Assembly (NCBI RefSeq): GCF_010645075.1
Contig: NZ_JAADZV010000003.1
Span: 310,001-374,000, forward strand
Source of the DNA: Flavobacterium limi
GTDB lineage: Bacteria > Bacteroidota > Bacteroidia > Flavobacteriales > Flavobacteriaceae
Reading direction: 5' to 3'
Length of the DNA: 64,000 nt
The translations under genes were made by a program, and so were the position numbers. The notes beneath the pieces are model-generated. The model was not told the origin of the DNA. It searched no databases and saw only the letters and a program-made list of their open reading frames with translations. This document shows, piece by piece, positions 37,648-47,170 of the stretch. Within the stretch, counting starts at the first letter, position 1; each line of letters opens with the position of its first letter.

Positions 37648-39366
37648 ATGAAACAATTGCCCTTGAAACAGTTACTACATATAATATATTTTTCTATAAT
37701 AAGCATTTCTGGTTATGCTCAAAATTTTAATTTAAAAATTAGCGGTACCAACAAAACAGAAAATGCAATTATAGATTCATTAAACTACACCAAAAAACAT
37801 TCGAATATCAAATCTGTTGTTGATGAATCAATTTCAAACATAGAAAAACTCTACAAAAAAGGATACTTAGACATCAAAAAACTTGAAAATTATAAAGAAA
37901 ACGACTCTACATACACCTACAAATTCTCACTTGGCAACAAAATAAAACACACCTATATATATATAGGTAGAAATAATTCATTTTTCAACCTATTCAAAAC
38001 TAAAAATGACACTATAATTATCCCATATGAAGAAACCGAAAGCTATATAAATCAAAAAATAATTGATGCAGAAAAACAAGGCTATGCATTAAGCAGATTA
38101 AAATTAGAAAACATCCGTAGAAAGAATTTGATAATTTATGCTGACTTAAATTTTAATTCTGAAAAAAAACGCAATATTAATTCCATTGTAATAAATTACA
38201 CAAATAACAATCGCAAGGATTATTTTCCCAAAGGACACCTAAAACAACTCAATAAAAAATACCTCAACAAAACTTTTAACCAAAAAATAACCAAAGAACT
38301 TTACGATGATATAAATAATTTTGGATTCATAAATCAAACAAAATATCCTGAAATATTATTCACAAATGATTCCACAAAAGTTTATGTATATATTGAAAAA
38401 AGAAAAGCAAATACCTTTGACGGATATATTGGATTTTCAAATGATGAAAATAAAAAAGTGAATCTAAACGGATATCTTGACATAACATTACAAAACACTC
38501 TTCAGGCAGGTGAACAATTTTCCCTGTATTGGAAAAGCGATGGCAAACAGCAAAAAACCTTTAATACAAAATTAGAAATCCCATATATTTTCAAATCTTC
38601 ACTTGGCATAAAAGCTCAATTAAACATTTTCAAACAAGACAGCACATTTCAAAACACAAAAACCGGAATTGACTTAGGCTATTATATCAAATACAATTCA
38701 AAATTATACTTAGGATATCAGTCAACAGAGTCAAGCGATATTCAAAACACGAACAACACAACGATAAGTGATTTCAAAAACACTTTTATAACTTCAACAT
38801 TTGATTATACAAAAACAGATGCTGTTAATTATTTGTTATCCAAAAAGGCCAATATTAATTTTATTTTAGGATTTGGCAAAAGAAACACAAACAATCAGCC
38901 TGAAACAATTTCTTCCAGCAATCAATTTTACACAAATTTAAATTTCTCTTATAACTTCGAACTAAACGAAAAGAATTTCATTAACATAAATTCACAAAAT
39001 TTTTATCTTAACAGCAAAAATTATATCATTAATGAATTATTTCGATTTGGAGGAATATATTCCATTAGAGGTTTTTTAGAAAACAGCTTACAGGCAAATT
39101 TATTCTCTTCAATTCTTACAGAATACAGATATCTTGTTTCAAAAAATTTATATGTAAATTCAATTCTTGATTATGGAATATATCAAGACTTAACAAGAAA
39201 TGAAAACAAAACCAAAATAGACAAATTAACAGGAATCGGAGCAGGAACAACTATTTTAACCACTAATGGAATATTAAAGATTAACCTTACAAATAGTCTT
39301 GTGAATGGCCAAAATTTAAAATTATATAACACTATCATAAACATATGTTATAATGTTAAATTTTGA
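37648..39366 (+). CDS. BamA/TamA-like outer-membrane barrel protein (surface antigen family)
   Basis: The 572-residue protein starts with a Sec signal peptide (cleavage near YAQ-N, residue 25). It then has about 230 residues that look like POTRA-type domains, and a C-terminal part of alternating hydrophobic residues that should form a beta-barrel. The segment FGGIYSIRGFLENSL near residue 473 carries the IRGF motif of the Omp85/TamA barrel (loop 6). It ends in Phe, as barrel proteins do. Codon use is strongly A-rich (Lys, Asn, Ile, Thr). It may insert or export a surface protein. It precedes the SusC/SusD pair by 84 bases, but no functional link is shown. Confidence 0.7.
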   Translation: MKQLPLKQLLHIIYFSIISISGYAQNFNLKISGTNKTENAIIDSLNYTKKHSNIKSVVDESISNIEKLYKKGYLDIKKLENYKENDSTYTYKFSLGNKIKHTYIYIGRNNSFFNLFKTKNDTIIIPYEETESYINQKIIDAEKQGYALSRLKLENIRRKNLIIYADLNFNSEKKRNINSIVINYTNNNRKDYFPKGHLKQLNKKYLNKTFNQKITKELYDDINNFGFINQTKYPEILFTNDSTKVYVYIEKRKANTFDGYIGFSNDENKKVNLNGYLDITLQNTLQAGEQFSLYWKSDGKQQKTFNTKLEIPYIFKSSLGIKAQLNIFKQDSTFQNTKTGIDLGYYIKYNSKLYLGYQSTESSDIQNTNNTTISDFKNTFITSTFDYTKTDAVNYLLSKKANINFILGFGKRNTNNQPETISSSNQFYTNLNFSYNFELNEKNFININSQNFYLNSKNYIINELFRFGGIYSIRGFLENSLQANLFSSILTEYRYLVSKNLYVNSILDYGIYQDLTRNENKTKIDKLTGIGAGTTILTTNGILKINLTNSLVNGQNLKLYNTIINICYNVKF

Positions 39367-39450
39367 TATTTACCGAAAAAACATTTTTATTTATTAGGAT
39401 AGTTAACAAATTATTAAGAGTTTTGCGATACTAATTCAAAATATTTAAAA

Positions 39451-42400
39451 ATGAAACTAAAGTTCAATGGATTTTTAGTGCTTTTATTGGCACTAGTTGC
39501 GCAAATCACATTTGCACAAGAAAGAGCTGTTTCCGGAACAGTTTCTGACAATGCAGGAATGCCTCTTCCAGGTGTGAGTGTATTGGTAAAAGGAACAAAA
39601 GCAGGAACACAAACAGACTTTGATGGAAAATTCTCTATTAAAGCATCACCAAACCAGGTTTTGGTATTTAGCTACATTGGGATGAAAACTCAGGAGGTAG
39701 CTGCAAGTTCAACATCTATTAATGTGAGTTTGAAAGACGATTCTGTAGAACTGGAAGGCGTGGTTGTTACCGCTTTAGGTATCAAAAGATCAGAGAAATC
39801 TTTAGGATATGCAGTATCAAAGGTAACATCAGAAGAACTTTCCCGATCAGGTGAACAAAACGTTTTACAAGCTTTAGCCGGAAAAGCTGCGGGTGTACAG
39901 GTTATTGGTACAGGGGGTACTCCAGGAGCATCAAGCAAAATTATTATTAGAGGTATTAATACTATTAACAGAAATTCTGACCCGTTAATTGTTGTAGATG
40001 GAGTGCCAATTGACAATACTACAAGTCAAACTACCGCAGGAGACAATCCTTTTAACGCGAATCTATCAGGTATCAACAACTCAAACAGAGCTTTAGATAT
40101 CAATCCTGATGACATTGAAAGCGTATCAGTACTTAAAGGTCCTGCAGCTGCAGCCCTATATGGAGAAAGAGCTGGTAATGGTGTTATCCTTTACACTACA
40201 AAAAAAGGTAGAGCCGGTAAAGGTTTAGGAATTGATTTTTCTACTTCAATGGCAATTGATAAAGTAAGTCAATTACCTGCAAGACAAAACAAATATGTAC
40301 AAGGAGATTTAACAGCTGGAGTGCCAACTTACAGAACCAATACCCCTCAAAGCTGGGGGCCGTCTGCAGAGTCATTAGGAATGCCAATGTATAACAATGT
40401 CGACAACTTTTTTCAGGAAGGCATAACTTACACAAATAACATATCCTTTTATGGAGGAGACAACAAAGCAACTTACAGAGCTTCATATGGAAATGTAACC
40501 CAAACAGGTATGATTCCAGAAACAGACTTAAAAAGAAATACCCTAAGAGTTGTTGGGGATTTAAAGTTAAGTGATAAATGGAAAACCGGAGGTAGCTTAC
40601 AATATACTCATACAACTAACACATTAGCTCAAAACGGAAGTAACGTTTCTGGTGTTATGTTAAGTTTACTACGTTCTGTTGGTAGTTATGATTTAAGAAA
40701 CTACAAAGACGAAGAAGGAAACAACTTGAATTATGTCCCTAACTATGACAACCCTTATTTTACTGTAAATGAAAATCCTGCAACAAGTGATGTAAATCGT
40801 GTTTTTGGAAATATGTTCTTGACATATACACCTGGTGATTGGTTATCTTTAACAGCTAAGGCCGGTATTGATACTTATTCAGACTACCGCAAACAAATAT
40901 TTGCAATTTCATCTAATGGAGATAGTCTTGGTGGAATTGGTGAGGTTGCATTTAACAACATTACCAACAAAGAATTTTATGGTGACTTTATTGCAAGCGG
41001 ATTATTGCCGTTAAAAACAGAATGGCTAAAAATTAATTATACAGCTGGTCTTAACTTACGTTCATTCCAAAATACTGATGTATTTTCCAGAGGTAAACAG
41101 CTTGCTGTAAGAGGAGTTTACAACTTAGGCAATACAACACAGCGATATGCTTCTAATACAGAAGAGAACATTATGTCAAGAGCCTTATTTGGGCAATTAG
41201 AATTTGACATTAAAAACCAGCTTTTTGTTACAGGCTCCATTAGAAAAGAATGGTCTTCTACCTACGGAACTAACGCTAATAGTGCAATTTTCCCAGCAGC
41301 TTCAGCTTCATGGGTAATAACAAGTTCATTTGATTTACCTGAAGCAGTAAGTTTTGCGAAGCTAACTTACGGATATGGAGAAGTAGGTATCGCACCGGCA
41401 ACTTACAGAACTATAAGCACCTTTACGTCTCCATTTATGACAGATGGCTTTACCGATGGATTAAGCTTCCCTTATAATAATACAAACGGTATGACAGTTT
41501 CCGGCGAATTAGGAAATCAGGACTTAAAACCAGAAAGAGTATTAGGACATGAAGTAGGTTTAAGCACCAAATTTTTTGACAGCCGCTTATCATTTGATAT
41601 TAATGCTTATTACAAAACATCTAAGGACTTATTAATTGTTTTACCATTACCAGCATCATCCGGATTCACATCAGTATATCAAAATGCTGCTGAATTAACA
41701 AACAAAGGACTAGAGGTTGAATTAGGATATGATATTTTTAAGAAAGGAAATGCTTTCCAATGGAATATCAACGCAAACTGGGCTATAAACGTAAATGAGG
41801 TAACCGATATTGCTGGTGGCTTAGATGAAATCTCGATTGAAACTGCTTTTGGATCAATCGGTTATTATGCTGTAAAAGGACAACCATTAGGAAGTTTTTA
41901 CGGAAGAAAATGGGAACGTGATGCTAATGGAAATAAAATTATTGATGCAAACGGTATTCCAGTAATAGCTGACGGCGGAAATGTAGGAAACTTAGGAAAT
42001 TCTGCCCCAAAATGGACAGGTGGAATCAGAAATACATTTACCTTCAAAAGAGTTACTTTATCAGGATTATTAGATATCAGATACGGAGGAACTGTTTACA
42101 ATGGAACATTAGCCAGATTGCATAATTTTGGTGTATCTGAAGCATCCGGAGACAGAGAAAGAACTTATATTGTGGATGGAGTTAAAGCTGACGGAACTCC
42201 CAATACTACACCAATATCTGCACAGGATTATTTCAGAAAATATCTCGGCGATGGTGGTGGAGCTGAAGAACAGGCTACTACTGATGTTAACTGGATTAGA
42301 TTACGTGATGTTACTCTAAGCTATGATTTTGATGTAAAAAGATTTACAGCTATCAGTTCAGCACAAATATCATTTACAGGTAGAAACTTATGGTTAAATA

Positions 42401-42525
42401 CCAATTATGAAGGTGTTGACCCTGAAACCAGCTTAACTGGAGCAGGATCAAGAATCAATGGATTAGATTACTTTAATAATCCTGGAAGCAAATCATTCAT
42501 AATGACTGTTAAAGTAGGTTTTTAA
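39451..42525 (+). CDS. SusC/RagA-type TonB-linked outer-membrane transporter
   Basis: The 1024-residue protein has a signal peptide ending FAQ-E near residue 23. A carboxypeptidase-D regulatory-like domain follows (residues about 27-100, SGTVSDNAGMPLPGVSVLVK), then a TonB box-like VVVTALG, a plug with the SusC signature (VLQALAGKAAGVQVIGT, IIIRGINTINRNSDPLIVVDG), and a 22-strand barrel ending in Phe. It imports a large substrate across the outer membrane together with the SusD-like lipoprotein encoded 17 bases downstream. No glycosidase, protease or regulator gene is adjacent, so the substrate is unknown. Confidence 0.95.
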   Translation: MKLKFNGFLVLLLALVAQITFAQERAVSGTVSDNAGMPLPGVSVLVKGTKAGTQTDFDGKFSIKASPNQVLVFSYIGMKTQEVAASSTSINVSLKDDSVELEGVVVTALGIKRSEKSLGYAVSKVTSEELSRSGEQNVLQALAGKAAGVQVIGTGGTPGASSKIIIRGINTINRNSDPLIVVDGVPIDNTTSQTTAGDNPFNANLSGINNSNRALDINPDDIESVSVLKGPAAAALYGERAGNGVILYTTKKGRAGKGLGIDFSTSMAIDKVSQLPARQNKYVQGDLTAGVPTYRTNTPQSWGPSAESLGMPMYNNVDNFFQEGITYTNNISFYGGDNKATYRASYGNVTQTGMIPETDLKRNTLRVVGDLKLSDKWKTGGSLQYTHTTNTLAQNGSNVSGVMLSLLRSVGSYDLRNYKDEEGNNLNYVPNYDNPYFTVNENPATSDVNRVFGNMFLTYTPGDWLSLTAKAGIDTYSDYRKQIFAISSNGDSLGGIGEVAFNNITNKEFYGDFIASGLLPLKTEWLKINYTAGLNLRSFQNTDVFSRGKQLAVRGVYNLGNTTQRYASNTEENIMSRALFGQLEFDIKNQLFVTGSIRKEWSSTYGTNANSAIFPAASASWVITSSFDLPEAVSFAKLTYGYGEVGIAPATYRTISTFTSPFMTDGFTDGLSFPYNNTNGMTVSGELGNQDLKPERVLGHEVGLSTKFFDSRLSFDINAYYKTSKDLLIVLPLPASSGFTSVYQNAAELTNKGLEVELGYDIFKKGNAFQWNINANWAINVNEVTDIAGGLDEISIETAFGSIGYYAVKGQPLGSFYGRKWERDANGNKIIDANGIPVIADGGNVGNLGNSAPKWTGGIRNTFTFKRVTLSGLLDIRYGGTVYNGTLARLHNFGVSEASGDRERTYIVDGVKADGTPNTTPISAQDYFRKYLGDGGGAEEQATTDVNWIRLRDVTLSYDFDVKRFTAISSAQISFTGRNLWLNTNYEGVDPETSLTGAGSRINGLDYFNNPGSKSFIMTVKVGF

Positions 42526-42542
42526 ATTTAATATAAAATAAA

Positions 42543-43955
42543 ATGAAAAAATATATAAAAAGTATAATTCTTTCAGCTGTTAGTATTAGCTTACTAACCG
42601 GCTGTCAGACTGAATTAGACACCTTTAACGAAAACCCTAATGACCCAACAACCACCACTCCAAGTTTATTATTGGCAGCAATGGAATTATCTACGTTTTC
42701 GACACACACTAGTGGACTAATCAGAGTTTCTAGTATTTTTGACCAGCATTTAGCCGGAACAAATATTGGACAATTAGAAGACCCTCAACGCTACGTACTT
42801 TCAGAACAAGATGTAAATAATGAATGGAATACGATTTATGGAACCTCATTAATAAGTGGTCATATCTTAAACCGTGATTTTGCAGTTAACTATCCTTATT
42901 ATAATGGCATTGGCCAGGTATTAACGGCTATTAACTTAGGTTATGCAACTGATGCCTGGGGAGATATCCCTTATGATGAAGCTTTTAGAGCGGCAGAAGG
43001 CATCAGAGCACCAAAATACAATACTCAGCAGGAAATCTACCAAAGATTACAAACCATTCTAGATGAAGCTATTGTTAATTTAAAAAAACCAGCTTCCAGT
43101 AACCTTTCAGTTCCTGGTAGTGATGATTATATTTTTAATGGAAATACCGCAAAATGGATTAAAATTGCATATGTCTTAAAAGCAAGATTTGCCTTAAGAC
43201 TAACAGAGGTCGACTCTAATGCAGCACAAAAAGCTTTAGATTTTATTACTGCATCTGGTATAAGTTCAAATGCTGATGATGCTAATACTTTTTTCACTAC
43301 TAATTCAAACGAATTAAACCAGTGGTATGCCTATAATGTTGAACGTAGAGACTACATGAAAATGGGTAAATACTTTGTAGATTATTTAGTTACAAATAAT
43401 GACCCTAGATTACCCTTCATGGTCCAAGAAAAATCTGGTACCTATAAAGGAAATGCTCCTGAGGATTACTCTACGACATCATCTTCTTATATAGGAGGTT
43501 ACTTTAATCCAGGTCTACCAATTACACAAAAAGGCTTCGCTAATCCAGATTGGTCAGTAGGAATAGTAACTTATGCTGAAGCAAAATTTATTGAAGCAGA
43601 AGCTAAAGCCAGATTAGGTCAAACTGCTGGCGCACAAACTGCATTACAAGAAGCTGTAACTGCTTCTGTAACGAGAATTACTGGTGTTGCGCCATCAGCC
43701 ACTTTCTTAGCGAATGCAACTGCTACATTTGATATTGCTAACATTATACAACAAAAATATATTGCTTTATTCTTAACCATGGAGCCATATAATGATTACA
43801 GAAGAACTGGTTTTCCAGCTTTGGTGCCTAACCAAAATTCTACTACTAAAACTATTCCTGTAAGATTTCCAACTCCATCGGATGAGAGAACTTCTAATCC
43901 AAACGCTACTGTCGTTAGTAACATAACTTCTAAAATTTGGTGGGACGCTAATTAA
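42543..43955 (+). CDS. SusD/RagB-type substrate-binding lipoprotein
   Basis: The 470-residue protein starts with a lipoprotein signal peptide (lipobox LLTGC, Cys at residue 21). It has the SusD-like helical TPR scaffold, including the segment TDAWGDIPYDEAF and the C-terminal block of SusD-like proteins (KYIALFLTMEPYNDYRRTGFP). It resembles the shorter SusD-like superfamily members without the N-terminal extension typical of glycan-binding SusD. It caps the SusC pore and binds the substrate on the cell surface. A terminator follows (43983-44010), so susC-susD form a two-gene unit. Confidence 0.93.
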   Translation: MKKYIKSIILSAVSISLLTGCQTELDTFNENPNDPTTTTPSLLLAAMELSTFSTHTSGLIRVSSIFDQHLAGTNIGQLEDPQRYVLSEQDVNNEWNTIYGTSLISGHILNRDFAVNYPYYNGIGQVLTAINLGYATDAWGDIPYDEAFRAAEGIRAPKYNTQQEIYQRLQTILDEAIVNLKKPASSNLSVPGSDDYIFNGNTAKWIKIAYVLKARFALRLTEVDSNAAQKALDFITASGISSNADDANTFFTTNSNELNQWYAYNVERRDYMKMGKYFVDYLVTNNDPRLPFMVQEKSGTYKGNAPEDYSTTSSSYIGGYFNPGLPITQKGFANPDWSVGIVTYAEAKFIEAEAKARLGQTAGAQTALQEAVTASVTRITGVAPSATFLANATATFDIANIIQQKYIALFLTMEPYNDYRRTGFPALVPNQNSTTKTIPVRFPTPSDERTSNPNATVVSNITSKIWWDAN

Positions 43956-43982
43956 TTATTAGTTTAAAAAACTAAATAAGTA

Positions 43983-44015
43983 AAACCACTCTGTTCATTC
44001 AGAGTGGTTTTTTTT
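43983..44015 (+). terminator. Rho-independent terminator of the susC-susD unit
   Basis: AAACCACTCTG (43983-43993) pairs perfectly with CAGAGTGGTTT (44000-44010) over a six-base loop and runs into eight T. Confidence 0.92.
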
Positions 44016-44032
44016 ATATAAAACATTATACC

Positions 44033-44040
44033 TACATTTG
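44033..44040 (+). promoter_or_regulatory. -7 box abutting the rlmB start codon
   Basis: TACATTTG ends four bases before the ATG at 44045 and follows the susD terminator. No TTG at -33 is seen. mRNA would begin at or near the ATG. Confidence 0.45.
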
Positions 44041-44044
44041 CAAC

Positions 44045-44779
44045 ATGGAAAAAGAACATCAAATATTTGGAATCAGAGCCATTATAGAAGCCATTCAGGC
44101 AGGAAAAGAAGTAGATAAAGTATTCATCCAAAAAGAAATTTCGGGTGAGTTAATGAAAGATTTGATGAAAGTGATGAAACGCGCTAACATTAATTTTTCC
44201 TATGTTCCTGTGGAAAAACTAAATCGCTTAACACCAAATAATCATCAGGGAGCTGTTGCTACTATATCCCCTATTGGATTTATAGATCTGGAACATCTTG
44301 TTGAATCTACAATTGAATCCGGTGCAAAACCTCTGTTTTTAATATTAGACCAGATTTCCGATGCAAGAAATTTTGGTGCAATTATCAGAACTGCTGAATG
44401 TACAGGGGTAAATGGTATTATTGTGCAAAAAGCGGGATCTGCCCCTGTCAACGGAGATACTGTAAAAACTTCTGCGGGAGCAGTTTTCAATGTTCCTATT
44501 TGTAAAGTTGAGCATATTAAAGACGCTATATTTTATCTTCAGGGATCAGGAATAAAAACGGTAGCTGCAACTGAAAAAACAGAACAAAATATTTATGATT
44601 TAGAATTGAACGAACCTGTAGCTATTATCATGGGATCTGAAGACAGAGGAATTAACCCTTCCGTTTTAAAAATTGTAGATGAAAAAGCAAAACTTCCCAT
44701 GTTTGGTTCTATTGGTTCATTGAATGTTTCTGTTGCCTGTGGAGCTTTCTTATATGAAGCTGTTCGCCAGAGAAACTAA
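44045..44779 (+). CDS. rlmB: 23S rRNA 2'-O-ribose methyltransferase, TrmH family (RlmB-like)
   Basis: SpoU/TrmH enzymes methylate ribose 2'-OH in rRNA or tRNA using S-adenosylmethionine; RlmB modifies G2251 of 23S rRNA. The 244-residue protein has the N-terminal substrate-binding domain (QIFGIRAIIEAIQAGKEVDK) and the SPOUT knot with its three motifs: DARNFGAIIRTAECTGV, VAIIMGSEDRGI, and LPMFGSIGSLNVSVACGAFL. These fit RlmB best. It is a single-gene unit between two terminators. Confidence 0.9.
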   Translation: MEKEHQIFGIRAIIEAIQAGKEVDKVFIQKEISGELMKDLMKVMKRANINFSYVPVEKLNRLTPNNHQGAVATISPIGFIDLEHLVESTIESGAKPLFLILDQISDARNFGAIIRTAECTGVNGIIVQKAGSAPVNGDTVKTSAGAVFNVPICKVEHIKDAIFYLQGSGIKTVAATEKTEQNIYDLELNEPVAIIMGSEDRGINPSVLKIVDEKAKLPMFGSIGSLNVSVACGAFLYEAVRQRN

Positions 44780-44809
44780 AAAGTTTAATTTTATATCCAA
44801 AAGAACATA

Positions 44810-44833
44810 ACACCTCAATTGAGGTGTTTTTTG
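44810..44833 (+). terminator. Rho-independent terminator of rlmB
   Basis: ACACCTC (44810-44816) pairs with GAGGTGT (44821-44827) over AATT and is followed by a T-run. It begins 30 bases after the stop codon. Confidence 0.85.
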
Positions 44834-44893
44834 TTAACTAAGATTCGGTATTCAACGATTTAAATAGAACTTATCATAAATAAAAACTAATTA

Positions 44894-45661
44894 TTACAAA
44901 CTTTTGTCTTCTGCTTTTGGTTTGGTCATAATATAATTAACAGGAATATCAGAATTAAAATAAGATAATATTATTTCAGACTCTGCTTCCGGAACTTCTG
45001 TATTTATAAAGTTTCCATTTTCATCGAAATGCTTCATAAAGGGGTCCTGAGCAGGATCAAAATCAGGTCTTTGCCAGTCGTAAACAATTGGTTTTGCATA
45101 TTGAGGAACTTTATAAAGTAAAGACATACTAAATCCGGTTATAAAACCTGCCAAATGTCCCTCCCAGGAAATATTCTGATCAACATCTGGAAAAACATAC
45201 CAAATCATTCCTCCATAAAGTAAAACTACTGCGAATGATAATGCTACTAAACGATAATATCGGGTCTGAATACCTTTAAAAAATATAAAACTTACCAAAA
45301 CATAAATTAATCCACTAGCCCCGATGTGATAATTTTCACGACCTATAAACCAAGTAATTAAACCCGAAAACAGAATTCCATAACCAATGACCCCTAAAGC
45401 TTGTTTGGGATAAAAAAACTGTAATGCCGGGAATAATACAATAAGCGGAATCGAGTTATTATAGAGATGATTTAAATTTTCATGAATAAACGGACTGAAT
45501 ACTACACCCTGCAAACCTGAGAAATCCCGTGGATAAATTCCGTTTTGATAAAAATCGAAATCAAAACGAATCTGAACCCAATAGATAATCCACAGAAAAA
45601 GGATAAAAAAAGCCGGAAGTCCAACTAATGAGTTAGTAAACTTAAAATGGTTATCGCTCAT
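44894..45661 (-). CDS. Rhomboid family intramembrane serine protease
   Basis: The ATG at 45661 gives 255 residues beginning MSDNHFKFTNSLVGLPAFFI. Upstream in-frame starts (45691 ATG, 45706 TTG) would overlap a near-consensus -7 sequence and are less likely. About six membrane helices are present. The catalytic serine is in GASG (residues 114-117), the catalytic histidine in EGHLAGF (His169), and the HENLNHLYNN segment near 60-69 carries the usual oxyanion residues. The C-terminal 55 residues are soluble. It cleaves membrane proteins inside the bilayer; the target is unknown. It stands alone, with a repeat copy between it and rarA. Confidence 0.9.
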   Translation of the reverse strand: MSDNHFKFTNSLVGLPAFFILFLWIIYWVQIRFDFDFYQNGIYPRDFSGLQGVVFSPFIHENLNHLYNNSIPLIVLFPALQFFYPKQALGVIGYGILFSGLITWFIGRENYHIGASGLIYVLVSFIFFKGIQTRYYRLVALSFAVVLLYGGMIWYVFPDVDQNISWEGHLAGFITGFSMSLLYKVPQYAKPIVYDWQRPDFDPAQDPFMKHFDENGNFINTEVPEAESEIILSYFNSDIPVNYIMTKPKAEDKSL

Positions 45662-45761
45662 GTTTTTAAAATCAAATACTACTTTTATCATCAAAAAACT
45701 ATCCAATTACAATTTACTGATAATTTGTCAGCAAAACAGAAATATCCCGGACCACGATTAA

Positions 45762-45845
45762 TAGCCCTGATGGAAGCGGCATCCTTTTTTGGCTTTTTCT
45801 GCCAAAAAAGATATAGCGGACAGCAGGAATTAGCTCCTAAAAAAA
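45762..45845 (+). repeat. Interspersed hairpin repeat, copy B
   Basis: It begins TAGCCCTGATGGAA, like copy A, and ends CAGCAGGAATTAGCTCCTAAAA. The core is a perfect 10-bp hairpin CTTTTTTGGC (45784-45793) with GCCAAAAAAG (45801-45810). The flanks match copy A (12570-12654) closely, while the stem sequence differs but still pairs. It lies 34 bases before rarA, between divergent genes. Confidence 0.78.
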
Positions 45846-45878
45846 TAGAATTAAAATTGAAACTCGTAATTTTACAAA

Positions 45879-47156
45879 ATGGAAGCACCTTTAGCAGAAC
45901 GCATTCGCCCACAGAAATTAGAAGACTATATTAGTCAAAGTCATTTGGTTGGACCAAACGGATCCTTAACGCAGCAAATTTCGAAAGGAATTATTCCTTC
46001 AATTATTTTTTGGGGCCCTCCAGGAACTGGAAAAACAACTCTTGCGCAGATTATTGCTCAGGAATCCAAAAGACCTTTTTATGTACTGAGCGCTATAAAC
46101 TCGGGAGTTAAGGACATTAGAGACGTCATCGAAAAAGCAAAACAAAGCGGTGGTCTTTTTACTGCTAAGAATCCGATTTTATTTATTGATGAGATTCATC
46201 GTTTTAGCAAATCGCAACAGGATTCCCTTTTAGCTGCTGTTGAAAAAGGGTGGATTACATTAATTGGAGCCACTACAGAAAACCCAAGTTTTGAGGTTAT
46301 TCCTGCATTATTATCACGTTGTCAGGTCTATATTCTAAATGCTTTTACAAAAGATGATCTGGAAGCTTTGTTGCATCGGGCTATGAAAGCAGACTCTTAT
46401 CTTGCATCAAAAAAAATAATTTTAAAAGAAACTGAGGCAGTATTAAGACTTTCTGGCGGAGATGGACGAAAATTACTCAATATTTTTGAACTAGTTATAA
46501 ATGCTACATCTGGTGATGAAATAACAATCACAAACGACCGTGTTCTTGAACTCGTCCAACAGAATACTGTTTTGTATGACAAAACCGGAGAACAACACTA
46601 TGACATTGTTTCTGCTTTTATAAAATCAATAAGGGGAAGCGATCCTAATGGAGCTGTATATTGGCTTGCCAGAATGATCGAAGGCGGAGAAGATGTAAAG
46701 TTTATCGCCCGAAGAATGCTTATTTTATCAAGTGAAGACATTGGGAATGCGAATCCTACGGCTTTTATTATGGCAAACAACACGTTTCAGGCTGTTTCTA
46801 CTATTGGTTACCCAGAAAGCCGGATTATATTAAGCCAATGCGCTATTTATCTGGCTACTTCGCCTAAAAGCAATGCGTCTTATATGGCGATTGGAAATGC
46901 ACAGCAATTAGTAAAGCAAACAGGTGATCTTCCTGTTCCGATTCACTTACGCAATGCACCAACAAAATTGATGAAAGAATTAGGCTATGGCGAAGATTAT
47001 AAATACTCACATGACTATGCCAATAATTTCGCCGAACAGGAATTTTTACCGGATGCTATAAAAGAAACGGTTCTTTACAATCCGGGAAGCAATTCAAGAG
47101 AGAACAGCAACCGCGAATTTTTAAAGAACCGCTGGAAAGATAAATATGGCTATTAA
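45879..47156 (+). CDS. rarA: Replication-associated recombination protein A (MgsA/WRNIP1 family AAA+ ATPase)
   Basis: RarA acts at stalled replication forks. The 425-residue protein has Walker A GPPGTGKT at residues 46-53, Walker B with DEIH at 104-107, sensor 1 TTENPSF, an arginine finger region LLSRCQ, and the C-terminal MgsA domain with [15 protein letters not shown] and [20 protein letters not shown] blocks. Length is normal. It is convergent with the minus-strand group ending at 47171, only 14 bases away. Confidence 0.96.
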   Translation: MEAPLAERIRPQKLEDYISQSHLVGPNGSLTQQISKGIIPSIIFWGPPGTGKTTLAQIIAQESKRPFYVLSAINSGVKDIRDVIEKAKQSGGLFTAKNPILFIDEIHRFSKSQQDSLLAAVEKGWITLIGATTENPSFEVIPALLSRCQVYILNAFTKDDLEALLHRAMKADSYLASKKIILKETEAVLRLSGGDGRKLLNIFELVINATSGDEITITNDRVLELVQQNTVLYDKTGEQHYDIVSAFIKSIRGSDPNGAVYWLARMIEGGEDVKFIARRMLILSSEDIGNANPTAFIMANNTFQAVSTIGYPESRIILSQCAIYLATSPKSNASYMAIGNAQQLVKQTGDLPVPIHLRNAPTKLMKELGYGEDYKYSHDYANNFAEQEFLPDAIKETVLYNPGSNSRENSNREFLKNRWKDKYGY

Positions 47157-47170
47157 AACCAAAATGATAT

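Noticed and set aside
45691..45934. Open frames on both strands over the rhomboid-rarA gap
   Set aside because: Both are translations of the hairpin repeat (45762-45845) and of the rarA start in another frame.
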